Assembly: GCA_030599175.1 (NCBI GenBank)
Contig: JAUVON010000071.1
Span: 1 to 10,437 of the forward strand
DNA: 10,437 nt
Reading direction: 5' to 3'
From: Desulfobulbaceae bacterium
GTDB lineage: Bacteria > Desulfobacterota > Desulfobulbia > Desulfobulbales > Desulfocapsaceae
Below, in pieces: positions 1-6,855 of this stretch. The position numbers and the translations under genes were made by a program. Position 1 is the stretch's first letter. The number at the start of each line of letters is the position of its first letter. The notes beneath the pieces were generated by a model, which made no database searches, was not told the origin of the DNA, and saw only the letters and a program-made list of their open reading frames with translations.

Positions 1-64
1 GTAACTTTTTTTTCAGCTGTCTGATTGCGTACTCAAGATCTCCTCGAACTTCAACTTCTATCAT
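1..64 (-). CDS. rpsU: Ribosomal protein bS21, N-terminal part (truncated by window edge)
   Basis: Only the first 21 codons are present, starting at the ATG whose complement is 62-64 and reading off the left edge. The peptide begins MIEVEVRGDLEYAIRQLKKK. A short beta-strand-like start, then an acidic residue, then an alternating hydrophobic/basic helix ending in a Lys-rich stretch is the usual opening of bS21, a small protein of the 30S subunit near the 3' end of 16S rRNA that takes part in initiation. A GGAG ribosome-binding site lies 7 bases before the ATG (complement of 71-74). A strong promoter-like element is found upstream at 166-195. With only 21 residues the family call rests on a short match; another small basic protein cannot be excluded. 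Confidence 0.68.
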   Translation of the reverse strand, partial: MIEVEVRGDLEYAIRQLKKKL

Positions 65-165
65 CTGCGGCTCCGTTTAACAAATTAGTCAAATGTTTTC
101 AATACAGATCAGCGAGTTATCGATCTCTATGGAAATAATCTAAATATCATAACGACAATCTTTTT

Positions 166-195
166 TATATACTAAACAGCAGGAGGATTTGTCAA
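166..195 (-). promoter_or_regulatory. Sigma70-type promoter for the rpsU-like gene
   Basis: On the minus strand there is a perfect -35 hexamer TTGACA (complement of 190-195), then an 18-base spacer and TATATA (complement of 166-171); with a 17-base spacer the -10 reads GTATAT. An A-rich tract follows. The predicted transcript would start near 155-160 and have a leader of roughly 95 bases before the ATG at 64. No other promoter in the window is this close to consensus, which fits a highly expressed ribosomal protein gene. This is pattern recognition only. Confidence 0.55.
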
Positions 196-347
196 TGGAT
201 TTTTAAGACAATGATTGATGAAATTTATTCTATCCCTGCCGAAGGAGTAGCAGTGCAGGTCTTCATCTCTTATGTTATGATGCATAAATTTATAGAATTT
301 TTTCGAAGCCGTCAGGATTGATTCAATTAATAACGGGATAAAAAAGA

Positions 348-1292
348 ATGCAAGCACAAAAACTTCATATTGCTTTGGTTGCCGGGGGAACATCAGGGGA
401 GCGCGAGGTGTCACTGAGTGGAGCGGCAGGAGTGGAAAAGGCGCTCGATTCTGAAAAATTTATTGTCAGTCGCTATGATCCTGCAACGGATCTTGCCCTG
501 TTAGCGGCCGATGCACCAAAACTCGACTTTGCCTTTATTCTTCTCCACGGACTCTTTGGTGAGGATGGCACTATGCAGGGATTTCTTGACCTTCTCGGAG
601 TTCCCTATCAGGGATCAGGGGTTCTTGGCAGTGCCATCGCAATGGACAAGCATCTGGCAAAAGAACTCTATAAACTGAACGGGTTGCCTGTGGCGGATTG
701 GCAGATTATAGGCTCCGGAGATGAGGTGGATATTGATGCTCTGCTTACCAGGTTTGGTCTGCCGGTTGTCATTAAACCGGTACGAGAGGGTTCAAGTCTG
801 GGCCTGACCCTGGCGGAGACCAGAGAACAGTTGATAGACGGTATTGAAAAGGCTCAGAACCATGATTCTCAGATAATGATTGAGAAATACATAAGTGGGC
901 GGGAATTGACGGTGGGAGTACTTGGTAACGAAGAACTTCAGGGGCTTCCTGTTATTGAGATTATCCCCGGTGAGGGGTTTTCGTTTTTTGATTATGATGC
1001 AAAATATAAAGCTGGAGCGTCGGAAGAGATCTGTCCTGCAGAGATAAGTGGTGAACTCACTGCTCTGGTGCAGAAATATGGTGTAGCAGCACATAAAGTG
1101 CTCAGGCTGACGGGGTATAGCAGGACGGACATAATGCTTTCGGAAGATGGATCGCTTTACCTGCTTGAGACCAATACCATACCGGGAATGACACCCACCA
1201 GCCTTATGCCGCAGGCGGCAGCGGAATATGGACTGGCCTTTCCTCAATTTCTGGAAAAGCTGATAGAACTTGGCATCCAGTCAAATGGTTGA
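348..1292 (+). CDS. ddl: D-alanine--D-alanine ligase
   Basis: Cytoplasmic ATP-grasp ligase that joins two D-alanines for the peptidoglycan stem peptide before MurF adds the dipeptide. Its 314 residues are the normal family length. Visible motifs are the N-terminal AGGTSGEREVSLSGA with Glu18, HGLFGEDGTMQG (67-78), the ATP-grasp lysine and serine loop KPVREGSS (Lys143, Ser149), the omega-loop AKY with Tyr220, Asp261, and the Mg-binding LLETNTIPGMTPTSLMP with Glu274, Asn276 and Ser285. By alignment to E. coli DdlB, Ser149, Tyr220 and Ser285 match its Ser150-Tyr216-Ser281 triad. Tyr rather than Phe in the omega loop points to D-Ala-D-Ala rather than D-Ala-D-lactate synthesis. The ribosome-binding site is weak (GGGATAAAAAAGA before the ATG), but the protein starts exactly where the family does. 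It seems to be a single-gene unit, outside a mur cluster, convergent with fdhD. Confidence 0.97.
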   Translation: MQAQKLHIALVAGGTSGEREVSLSGAAGVEKALDSEKFIVSRYDPATDLALLAADAPKLDFAFILLHGLFGEDGTMQGFLDLLGVPYQGSGVLGSAIAMDKHLAKELYKLNGLPVADWQIIGSGDEVDIDALLTRFGLPVVIKPVREGSSLGLTLAETREQLIDGIEKAQNHDSQIMIEKYISGRELTVGVLGNEELQGLPVIEIIPGEGFSFFDYDAKYKAGASEEICPAEISGELTALVQKYGVAAHKVLRLTGYSRTDIMLSEDGSLYLLETNTIPGMTPTSLMPQAAAEYGLAFPQFLEKLIELGIQSNG

Positions 1293-1334
1293 ATCAATTT
1301 AGCCTGAAATCCTAACAGCCTTCAGCCTATTCAC

Positions 1335-2120
1335 CTAAAGTACGATACGATCCGGATTGTTGAAGATATTAAGCCTGTCCGGACGGGCGTAGGCGGCAAG
1401 GGTGGCTCCTGATCTTCTGGCTATGGCCAGACCAAGTGATGATGGTGCTGTGCGTGACATGATGATAGGGATGCCGATTCGGGCACATTTCAGAACCATA
1501 TCGGATGTAAGTCGACCGGTTGTATATATTGCGCTTTGGGCTGTTGCCCGACCGAGCAGGATTGATCCAAGGACTTTATCTACAGCATTGTGGCGGCCAA
1601 CATCTTCAAAAAACGCCTGCATCTTACCATTTTGCCACAGGGCACAGCCATGAACACAATGGGTATCATGGCCAAGGGTAGAGGTTTGCAGGGTCTGTCG
1701 TATAAAGGCGTTGATTTCGGGAAATGTCATTGTGTAATCCTGGAGTGGCTCGAACGCACCTTCCAACATCTCCTTTGATATTTTTCCAGTACCTCCGCAG
1801 CCGGAGGTTATTATCACTTCCTTTGGTTCCGTAACTTCAATATCACCATAGACGGCAATCCGTCCTTCGGGACAGACATAGATTTCCTTTATATCTTCCG
1901 GTGTCTTGATATAACCCTGACCAAAAAGAAACCCGGCACCAAACTCTTCAAGCCCGACAGGCAATACCATCGAAGAGCCGATGGTTTCATCGTTTAGAGC
2001 GATAGTGTAAGGCGTCTCTATGGCAAGCTGTTCTTCCTGCTCTACTGCACCATCCGGTGAGATGATTGTTGTGGTATGGGTGAGAGTAAGGGCTGTGCTG
2101 CCGGATTGTGAAGTGCTCAT
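1335..2120 (-). CDS. fdhD: Formate dehydrogenase accessory sulfurtransferase FdhD
   Basis: FdhD carries sulfur from the cysteine desulfurase IscS to the bis-MGD molybdenum/tungsten cofactor, which formate dehydrogenase needs for activity. The 261-residue protein shows the family's landmarks: the persulfide-loop TSGCGGTGK with Cys108; HDTHCVHGCALW (151-162) where many members have a GGTHAAAL-type segment; the signature EDVGRHNAVDKVLG (172-185); and a C-terminal half with TGRLTSDMVLKCA, SRTAPSSLGLA and ARPDRLNIF. The E. coli protein has a CxxC pair in the loop; here the second position is Thr111, leaving one cysteine. Two extra cysteines, Cys155 and Cys159, lie in the THCVHGC segment. No clear ribosome-binding site precedes the ATG at 2118-2120, so the first residues are less certain. 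It is transcribed away from the fdh operon, about 4.7 kb from it. The expected client is the formate dehydrogenase at 9708. Confidence 0.95.
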   Translation of the reverse strand: MSTSQSGSTALTLTHTTTIISPDGAVEQEEQLAIETPYTIALNDETIGSSMVLPVGLEEFGAGFLFGQGYIKTPEDIKEIYVCPEGRIAVYGDIEVTEPKEVIITSGCGGTGKISKEMLEGAFEPLQDYTMTFPEINAFIRQTLQTSTLGHDTHCVHGCALWQNGKMQAFFEDVGRHNAVDKVLGSILLGRATAQSAIYTTGRLTSDMVLKCARIGIPIIMSRTAPSSLGLAIARRSGATLAAYARPDRLNIFNNPDRIVL

Positions 2121-2245
2121 ATGAATTTTAGAGAAGGTGAAGGGGGAATCACTGGTCTTTTTTTGTGGGTGTTACCCTAAGAGCTGTTACAGTCTATTTC
2201 AAGCAGGAATTACTTTTTGATGAATTTAATGACTCGTAAAATCCC

Positions 2246-2274
2246 TTGTGATTGCAATAGGGTTTGCTTTTAAT
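2246..2274 (+). promoter_or_regulatory. Possible promoter of the binding-protein/kinase/regulator operon
   Basis: TTGTGA (2246-2251), a 17-base spacer and TTTAAT (2269-2274) give 4 of 6 and 5 of 6 consensus bases. The element lies in the 249-base gap between divergent fdhD and the sensory operon, about 95 bases before the preferred start at 2370. The gap is AT-rich, so chance matches are likely. I found no convincing fdhD promoter on the other strand. Confidence 0.25.
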
Positions 2275-2369
2275 ATGAATTTTCCTTATCCTGCAATGCG
2301 GTATCTGTCTGGGTTTGTGGAACATAGAGTGATATGATTCCTGAATCTCACAACCGGAGTGATTCTGTG

Positions 2370-3521
2370 ATGAGAATACGTGTATTCTTTCTGTTCATCA
2401 GCATAATTATATTGTTTCCCTCTATCGCTCTCAGTACTGATCCAAAGATACTGCGGCCGATTGTATTAGGCCAGTCATGTGCTCTTTCCGGGCCTGCAAA
2501 AAATCTTGGTCTGGAGATGCGGGCAGGGCTGCTTGCCGCTTTTTCCCAGATAAATGACCATGGTGGAATCCGGGGGCGGGAAATTATTTTGATCAGCAGA
2601 GATGATGGTTATGAGCCTGACAGGGCTGTAAAAAATACCAACAGTTTGATCTATGATGACCAGGTTTTTGCTTTGATCGGCGCAGTGGGAACTCCAACTT
2701 CTAAGGCTGTTGCTCCGATAATTAATGATTCGAGGGTTCCTTTTTTTGCACCCTTTACCGGAGCGGAGTTTTTACGAAAACCATTTCAAAAATATGTGAT
2801 CAATGTACGAGCAAGCTATTACCAGGAGATGGAGAAACTCACCTCATATCTCATTGATAAGAAAAAAGTCAGTAGAATTGCCTGTTTTTATCAAAACGAC
2901 AGCTATGGTTTTGCAGGATTGAAAGGTATTGAAATTGCTCTGGCAAAACGTGGTATGAAGTTGGTGTCAAAGGGGAGTTATGAAAGAAATACCGTTGCAG
3001 TTATGGGCGGTTTGAAGGATATCTGCCGGGAGAAACCAGAGGCAATTGTTCTGGTCGGAGCATATTCCGCCTGCGCTGAATTTATCAAATTGAGTAAAAA
3101 TAGAAGTGGCGGAGAAGTAATATACTGCAATATTTCTTTTGTCGGAACGGAGAGTCTGCAGGAGGCGCTGGGTGGCTATGGTGAAGATGTTATCGTCTCG
3201 CAGGTTGTTCCTTCCCCCTATGATGTTGAAACTCCGTTGATCCAGGGGTTTTTAAAGGCGATGAAGAAGTACCAGCATGATTCTGCCATTAGTTTTACCT
3301 CGCTGGAAGGATACATTGCCGGCACCCTCTTTGGTAAAATTGCACTGGCAGTTAAGGGTGAATTTACCCGCAAGAAGTTTGTTGCAACTATGGAATCTGT
3401 AGCCCATTTTGATCTTGGTGGTGTCGTTTTGCAATTTGGTCCCGATGACCATCAGGGTATGGATGCAATTTACCTCACTAAAATTTATCCTGTCATACAG
3501 AAACTCCAAGATGTCCCATGA
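2370..3521 (+). CDS. Periplasmic LivJ-type solute-binding protein (Peripla_BP_6 family), no partner permease
   Basis: A type I periplasmic binding protein of the branched-chain amino acid/amide group. From the ATG at 2370 it has 383 residues: a signal peptide (MRIRVFFLFISIIILF, ending near ALS), then a first lobe opening with IVLGQSCALSGPAKNLG and carrying the family-type AVGTPTSKAVAPI and VPFFAPFTGAEFLR, and a second lobe from about YQNDSYGFAG. I chose 2370 over the in-frame ATG at 2334 because the signal peptide begins there directly and a GGAG lies at 2356-2359; starting at 2334 would add 12 polar residues in front. No ABC permease or ATPase gene is in the window. Its stop overlaps the likely kinase start region, so it probably acts as the ligand-sensing partner of that kinase rather than in uptake. 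The ligand cannot be told from sequence; amino acids, amides or short organic acids are candidates. Confidence 0.88.
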   Translation: MRIRVFFLFISIIILFPSIALSTDPKILRPIVLGQSCALSGPAKNLGLEMRAGLLAAFSQINDHGGIRGREIILISRDDGYEPDRAVKNTNSLIYDDQVFALIGAVGTPTSKAVAPIINDSRVPFFAPFTGAEFLRKPFQKYVINVRASYYQEMEKLTSYLIDKKKVSRIACFYQNDSYGFAGLKGIEIALAKRGMKLVSKGSYERNTVAVMGGLKDICREKPEAIVLVGAYSACAEFIKLSKNRSGGEVIYCNISFVGTESLQEALGGYGEDVIVSQVVPSPYDVETPLIQGFLKAMKKYQHDSAISFTSLEGYIAGTLFGKIALAVKGEFTRKKFVATMESVAHFDLGGVVLQFGPDDHQGMDAIYLTKIYPVIQKLQDVP

Positions 3522-3528
3522 TTCTGCC

Positions 3529-5961
3529 ATGAAATTGTTGAAGAAAATCACACTTTCATCCGCTCCCTTCTATACTTCCCTTCTGGTGGTTACCTCGCTT
3601 ACGGTTTTCATCGGCATTTTCTGGACAATAAATGAGTACCAGACATATCAGGAGACTATTGGGAATATCAGAGACAATTATCAGCATCAGTATGAAGTGA
3701 GGGTAGAGGAGGAGCTTGATAAGGTTATAGATTTTATAACTTACAGGCGTTCACAGAACGATCTGCTGGTTGAACGGGATATTCGAGAAAGAGTTCAGTC
3801 CGCTTACACTATCGCCTCACATATTTACAGGTTATATAAGGACGAAAAAAGTGTGGAGGAGTTGCGCTCGATGGTGATTGAACTACTTCGGCCAATTCGC
3901 TGGAACAACGGTCGGGGGTACTATTTTGCCGGCAGAGTCAGCAGTGGTACCATTGAACTCTTCGCTGACGAACCATATTTTGAAAATAAAACAGCAACTG
4001 ATTTTAAAGAAATAACCGGGCAGGATGTGATTGGTGATATTGTCTCCATTGTACGAGACAAAGAAGCCGGGCTGTATCGGTACAATCTTGTTAAGCCCAA
4101 ATTTGCAGGAAAAAGTTTCAGCAAAATTGCTTTTGTTAAATATTTTAAACCCCTCGACTGGTTTATCGGGGCAGGGCTCTATAACAATGATTTAGAGCAA
4201 ACTCTTCGGCAGGATGTTCTGGGTCGGCTGCAGAATATGAAATTTGGAAAAGATGGAGAGGTGTTTGGTTTTCGCTTTGACGGGACGATTATTTTCAATA
4301 AAAACCAGCGTCTGGTGGGTCGATCAATCAAAGATCTTACCGGTACTGATAGCATGGCTTATGGTTTGTCATTTTTGGAAGCCGGCTTATCCAAAAATGG
4401 GGAAGGATATGTGTCATACACGGTCAGAAGGCAGTCAGACGGAACCTCCCATCAGAAACTCAGTTTTGTCAAGGCATACGGTGACTGGGACTGGGTGCTT
4501 GGAACTTCCATGTTTATGGATGCAATGGAGCAGGCGATTGCTGCTGAGACCCAGACCTATCAGAGGATTACATTTAAAAATGTCTCCATTTTTATTGTAC
4601 TCTTCTTCATAGCGGTTGCTTTTCTTCTGCTTGGTACCTTTCTCTATTCGTTGAAAATTAAACAGGGTATCAGCCTTTTTACTGATTTTTTCAGAGAAGC
4701 TGCTGATTCAAATGTGAAAATCAGTAATGAGAATCTCACCTTTAAGGAGTTTGAGAACCTGGGTCGGCTGGCCAATAGGATGGTGGAAGAGAGGACTAAA
4801 AATGAAATGCTCATTCACCGTGATGAACTGCGCCTGGATACCCTGTTGCGCCTGGGAATGATGGAAAATTATTCTCTCCAGGATAAATACGATTTTGTCC
4901 TGCAGCGAATTGTACAGATAACCCGAAGTAAAGAGGGTTATCTGGCACTTGTCAACGATGCTCAAACCCATATTTCAATTCGTTCTCTCATCACATTGTC
5001 AGATGAGGATTCTCATAAGTACGATAAGGATCTGGAACTTTCAAGTAGCGTGGAAGAGGGTGGTTTACCGGGGAGGGCTGTTCTTCAGAAAACCGCTATT
5101 ATTTTGAACAGTTTTGCGGCTGAGAAAGATGATACCACATATCCATTTCAGACCACCATCAAACGCCATCTTGATGTGCCAATTTTTAATGATGGAAAAA
5201 TCGTGGTGGTGGCCGGTGTCTGTAATAACAGTGAAGAATATGATAATTTTGATATCCGGCAGATGACAATGGTGCTTGAGGGAATGTGGCTTCATGTTCT
5301 TAAAAAATGTTCAGAGGAAGAATTGGCAAAACTTGAACGCCAGATTATTGCGGTGAGTGAGGAGGAGAGGAGCAAGATAGGCAGGGATCTGCATGATGAT
5401 CTTGGCTCGCATCTGACCGGGGTTGAACTGCTGAGTAAGGTGCTGCAGCAAAAGCTTGAAAATGAAGTGCCGGAAATGGCGGATCAGCTGGGTTCAATAC
5501 GTAACCTGATCAGAGATGCGATAGAGAAGACCCGCCGCCTGTCCCAGGGGTTGTATCCGGTACACGTTATTGAGTATGGTCTGGAGGCAGCTGTTGAAGA
5601 ACTGGCTGTTGAGGCAGAAAATCTGTTTGACGTCAAATGCACTCTCTCCTGCAGAGGGGATGATCAAAAGCTTGGCAGTAATACAGCTATTCACCTGTAT
5701 TATATAATAAGAGAGGCTGTATTTAATGCTGCCAGACATGGGAAACCAGAGACTGTTGGTGTTTTTATGAAGTTCGGTACGACCGGGTTTTCGGTTAAGA
5801 TCGTAGATGACGGCCACGGTTTTGGTGAAAAACCGGACGAGGCCGGTATGGGCTTTCATACTATGAAATACAGGGCTAAGGCTATTGACGCAGAGCTGAC
5901 TATCAAATCCGATAAAGTCAGCGGCACAATTGTATCTGTTTCCGGAGAGGTGTTTGAGTGA
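3529..5961 (+). CDS. Membrane sensor histidine kinase (Cache-like sensor, GAF, HisKA_3, HATPase)
   Basis: From the ATG at 3529 there are 810 residues. Order: a transmembrane helix (about 14-34); a periplasmic sensor (about 50-340) with two Cache-like halves, seen in GRGYYFAGR and DWFIGAGLYNN, then GEVFGFRFDGTIIF and DWDWVLGTSMFMD; a second helix (about 352-374); a linker with possible HAMP character; a GAF domain (about 430-592, with RHLDVPIFNDGKIVVVAGV); a HisKA_3 H-box ERSKIGRDLHDDLGSHLTG with phospho-acceptor His622; and an HATPase with the N-box NAARHG, VDDGHGFG and GMGFHTMKYRA. This is the NarX/DegS/UhpB class that pairs with LuxR-type regulators. The reading frame is open back to a TTG at 3409, but that stretch only shadows the upstream gene. 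ATG 3511 (six residues longer) and ATG 3529 both fit; neither has a good ribosome-binding site, which suggests translational coupling with the binding-protein gene ending at 3521. Confidence 0.93.
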   Translation: MKLLKKITLSSAPFYTSLLVVTSLTVFIGIFWTINEYQTYQETIGNIRDNYQHQYEVRVEEELDKVIDFITYRRSQNDLLVERDIRERVQSAYTIASHIYRLYKDEKSVEELRSMVIELLRPIRWNNGRGYYFAGRVSSGTIELFADEPYFENKTATDFKEITGQDVIGDIVSIVRDKEAGLYRYNLVKPKFAGKSFSKIAFVKYFKPLDWFIGAGLYNNDLEQTLRQDVLGRLQNMKFGKDGEVFGFRFDGTIIFNKNQRLVGRSIKDLTGTDSMAYGLSFLEAGLSKNGEGYVSYTVRRQSDGTSHQKLSFVKAYGDWDWVLGTSMFMDAMEQAIAAETQTYQRITFKNVSIFIVLFFIAVAFLLLGTFLYSLKIKQGISLFTDFFREAADSNVKISNENLTFKEFENLGRLANRMVEERTKNEMLIHRDELRLDTLLRLGMMENYSLQDKYDFVLQRIVQITRSKEGYLALVNDAQTHISIRSLITLSDEDSHKYDKDLELSSSVEEGGLPGRAVLQKTAIILNSFAAEKDDTTYPFQTTIKRHLDVPIFNDGKIVVVAGVCNNSEEYDNFDIRQMTMVLEGMWLHVLKKCSEEELAKLERQIIAVSEEERSKIGRDLHDDLGSHLTGVELLSKVLQQKLENEVPEMADQLGSIRNLIRDAIEKTRRLSQGLYPVHVIEYGLEAAVEELAVEAENLFDVKCTLSCRGDDQKLGSNTAIHLYYIIREAVFNAARHGKPETVGVFMKFGTTGFSVKIVDDGHGFGEKPDEAGMGFHTMKYRAKAIDAELTIKSDKVSGTIVSVSGEVFE

Positions 5962-6608
5962 ATTCAAGAATATTAATTGTAGATGACCACCCTATTTTTC
6001 GTATGGGAATGGCAGAACTGCTCAATCAGGAGGACGATTTTGAAGTTTGTGCTGTGGCTGAAGATATAGTATCTGCGAGAAAAGCTATAGTCGATTTTGA
6101 TCCTGATCTGGCAATTATCGATATTACCCTGGCAGGCGACAACGGCCTTGATCTGGTGAAAGAAATATCCGCCGGAGATAAATGTATCCATACTCTTGTC
6201 CTTTCCATGCATGATGAAACAGTCTGGGCGGAAAGAGCAATTCGTGCGGGCGCCAAAGGCTATATTATGAAAAGGGAGGCCAGTGAATCGGTCATTACTG
6301 CACTCAGAAATATAGTTGATGGGAAAATTCATGTCAGTGCCAATATGCTGGCTGTTATGCTGGACAAATTTCATGTTAAGCCTGACTCTCCGGGGGCTCC
6401 GACTATTGATCTCTTAACTGACCGTGAACTCGAGGTTTTCAGGTTGATAGGTGCTGGACTGGCCACCCGCGAGGTTGCGGGTAGAATGAATCTCGGTGTC
6501 AAAACAGTCGGTACCTACCGGGATAGGATCAAACAGAAACTCTGTATTAAAACAAGTGCGGAACTTTCCCGTCGCGCAGTGCTTTGGACTGAGAGAGAGC
6601 ATCTGTAG
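5958..6608 (+). CDS. NarL/FixJ-family response regulator with LuxR-type DNA-binding domain
   Basis: Cytoplasmic transcription factor, 216 residues. The receiver domain (1-120) has the acidic pair Asp9-Asp10 in ILIVDDHPIFR, phospho-acceptor Asp55 in AIIDITLAGDNG, the switch Ser83 in VLSMHDE and the invariant Lys105 in GYIMKREA. The C-terminal LuxR helix-turn-helix (about 152-208) reads LTDRELEVFRLIGAGLATRE and continues into NLGVKTVGTYRDRIKQKL, the recognition helix region. The start is GTG at 5958; it overlaps the kinase stop by four bases (GTGA) and has a strong GGAGAGG ribosome-binding site at 5944-5950. The tight overlap makes it the partner of the kinase at 3529. Targets are unknown; the next operon downstream encodes formate dehydrogenase and is a natural candidate. 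Confidence 0.96.
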   Translation: MNSRILIVDDHPIFRMGMAELLNQEDDFEVCAVAEDIVSARKAIVDFDPDLAIIDITLAGDNGLDLVKEISAGDKCIHTLVLSMHDETVWAERAIRAGAKGYIMKREASESVITALRNIVDGKIHVSANMLAVMLDKFHVKPDSPGAPTIDLLTDRELEVFRLIGAGLATREVAGRMNLGVKTVGTYRDRIKQKLCIKTSAELSRRAVLWTEREHL

Positions 6609-6632
6609 GCTTATAACCTACAGCGACAGATG
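6600..6632 (+). other. Hairpin at the 3' end of the response-regulator gene
   Basis: CTGTAGG (6603-6609) and CCTACAG (6617-6623) form a perfect 7-bp stem around the 7-base loop CTTATAA; the stop codon TAG at 6606-6608 lies in the left arm. A competing outer pairing joins CATCTGT (6600-6606) with ACAGATG (6626-6632). No T-run follows, so it is not a standard intrinsic terminator. It could protect the 3' end of the operon transcript or help a Rho-dependent stop. Confidence 0.4.
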
Positions 6633-6746
6633 GTATTTCCTTACAAGATAAAAGGGGTTGGGCTGATTTAATTTTTCCCTGAACTTTCCTATAATAACTT
6701 TCAATTACAAACATTTCTGCTTTTACCCTGGCTGTACGCCACAATT

Positions 6747-6775
6747 CGTAATGTAATTACGTGTTTTTTTATTTT
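6747..6775 (+). promoter_or_regulatory. Inverted repeat with T-run: operator or weak terminator
   Basis: CGTAAT (6747-6752), GTA, ATTACG (6756-6761) is a perfect 6+6 dyad. Seven T (6764-6770), then A and four more T, follow two bases after it. As RNA it would form a short AT-rich stem with a U-tract, a weak intrinsic terminator for the regulator operon ending 138 bases upstream. As DNA it is a 15-base palindrome centred about 100 bases before the Fe-S protein start, a plausible place for a transcription factor to bind. The sequence cannot separate these readings. The rest of the 6609-6855 gap is AT-rich with a lone TATAAT at 6690-6695 that lacks a good -35. Confidence 0.35.
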
Positions 6776-6855
6776 CTCCCCCAGTTTTTGTAGCAGGAAA
6801 ATGTTGATTGCAACCATTGAATCCTGCAGTAACAAGCAATAAAGGTTGATATTTC

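Noticed and set aside
172..414. Open frame on the minus strand between rpsU and ddl
   Set aside because: It overlaps the ddl start and the rpsU promoter, resembles no protein family, and has no ribosome-binding site of note.
566..580. TGGCAC-like sigma54 promoter element
   Set aside because: It lies within the ddl coding region, and its second half (TGCAG) is off consensus.
1293..1334. Bidirectional terminator between ddl and fdhD
   Set aside because: The short gap has imperfect repeats (GCCTGAA and TTCAGCC) but no usable stem and no T-run.
2167..2177. GGGT-GTT-ACCC hairpin upstream of fdhD
   Set aside because: Four base pairs with no terminator tract on either strand in the correct place; it does not resemble a Moco riboswitch.
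2334..2369. Earlier ATG for the binding protein
   Set aside because: It would put 12 polar residues in front of a clean signal peptide; the ATG at 2370 has a GGAG before it. Not fully excluded.
3409..3528. Upstream TTG start giving a longer kinase of 850 residues
   Set aside because: This stretch lies within the binding-protein gene, has no domain character, and the transmembrane helix follows directly after the ATG at 3529.
6803..6820. TTGATTGCAACCATTGAA as an FNR/CRP-type site before the fdh operon
   Set aside because: The right half does not match TTGAT-N4-ATCAA; only the left half-site is good.
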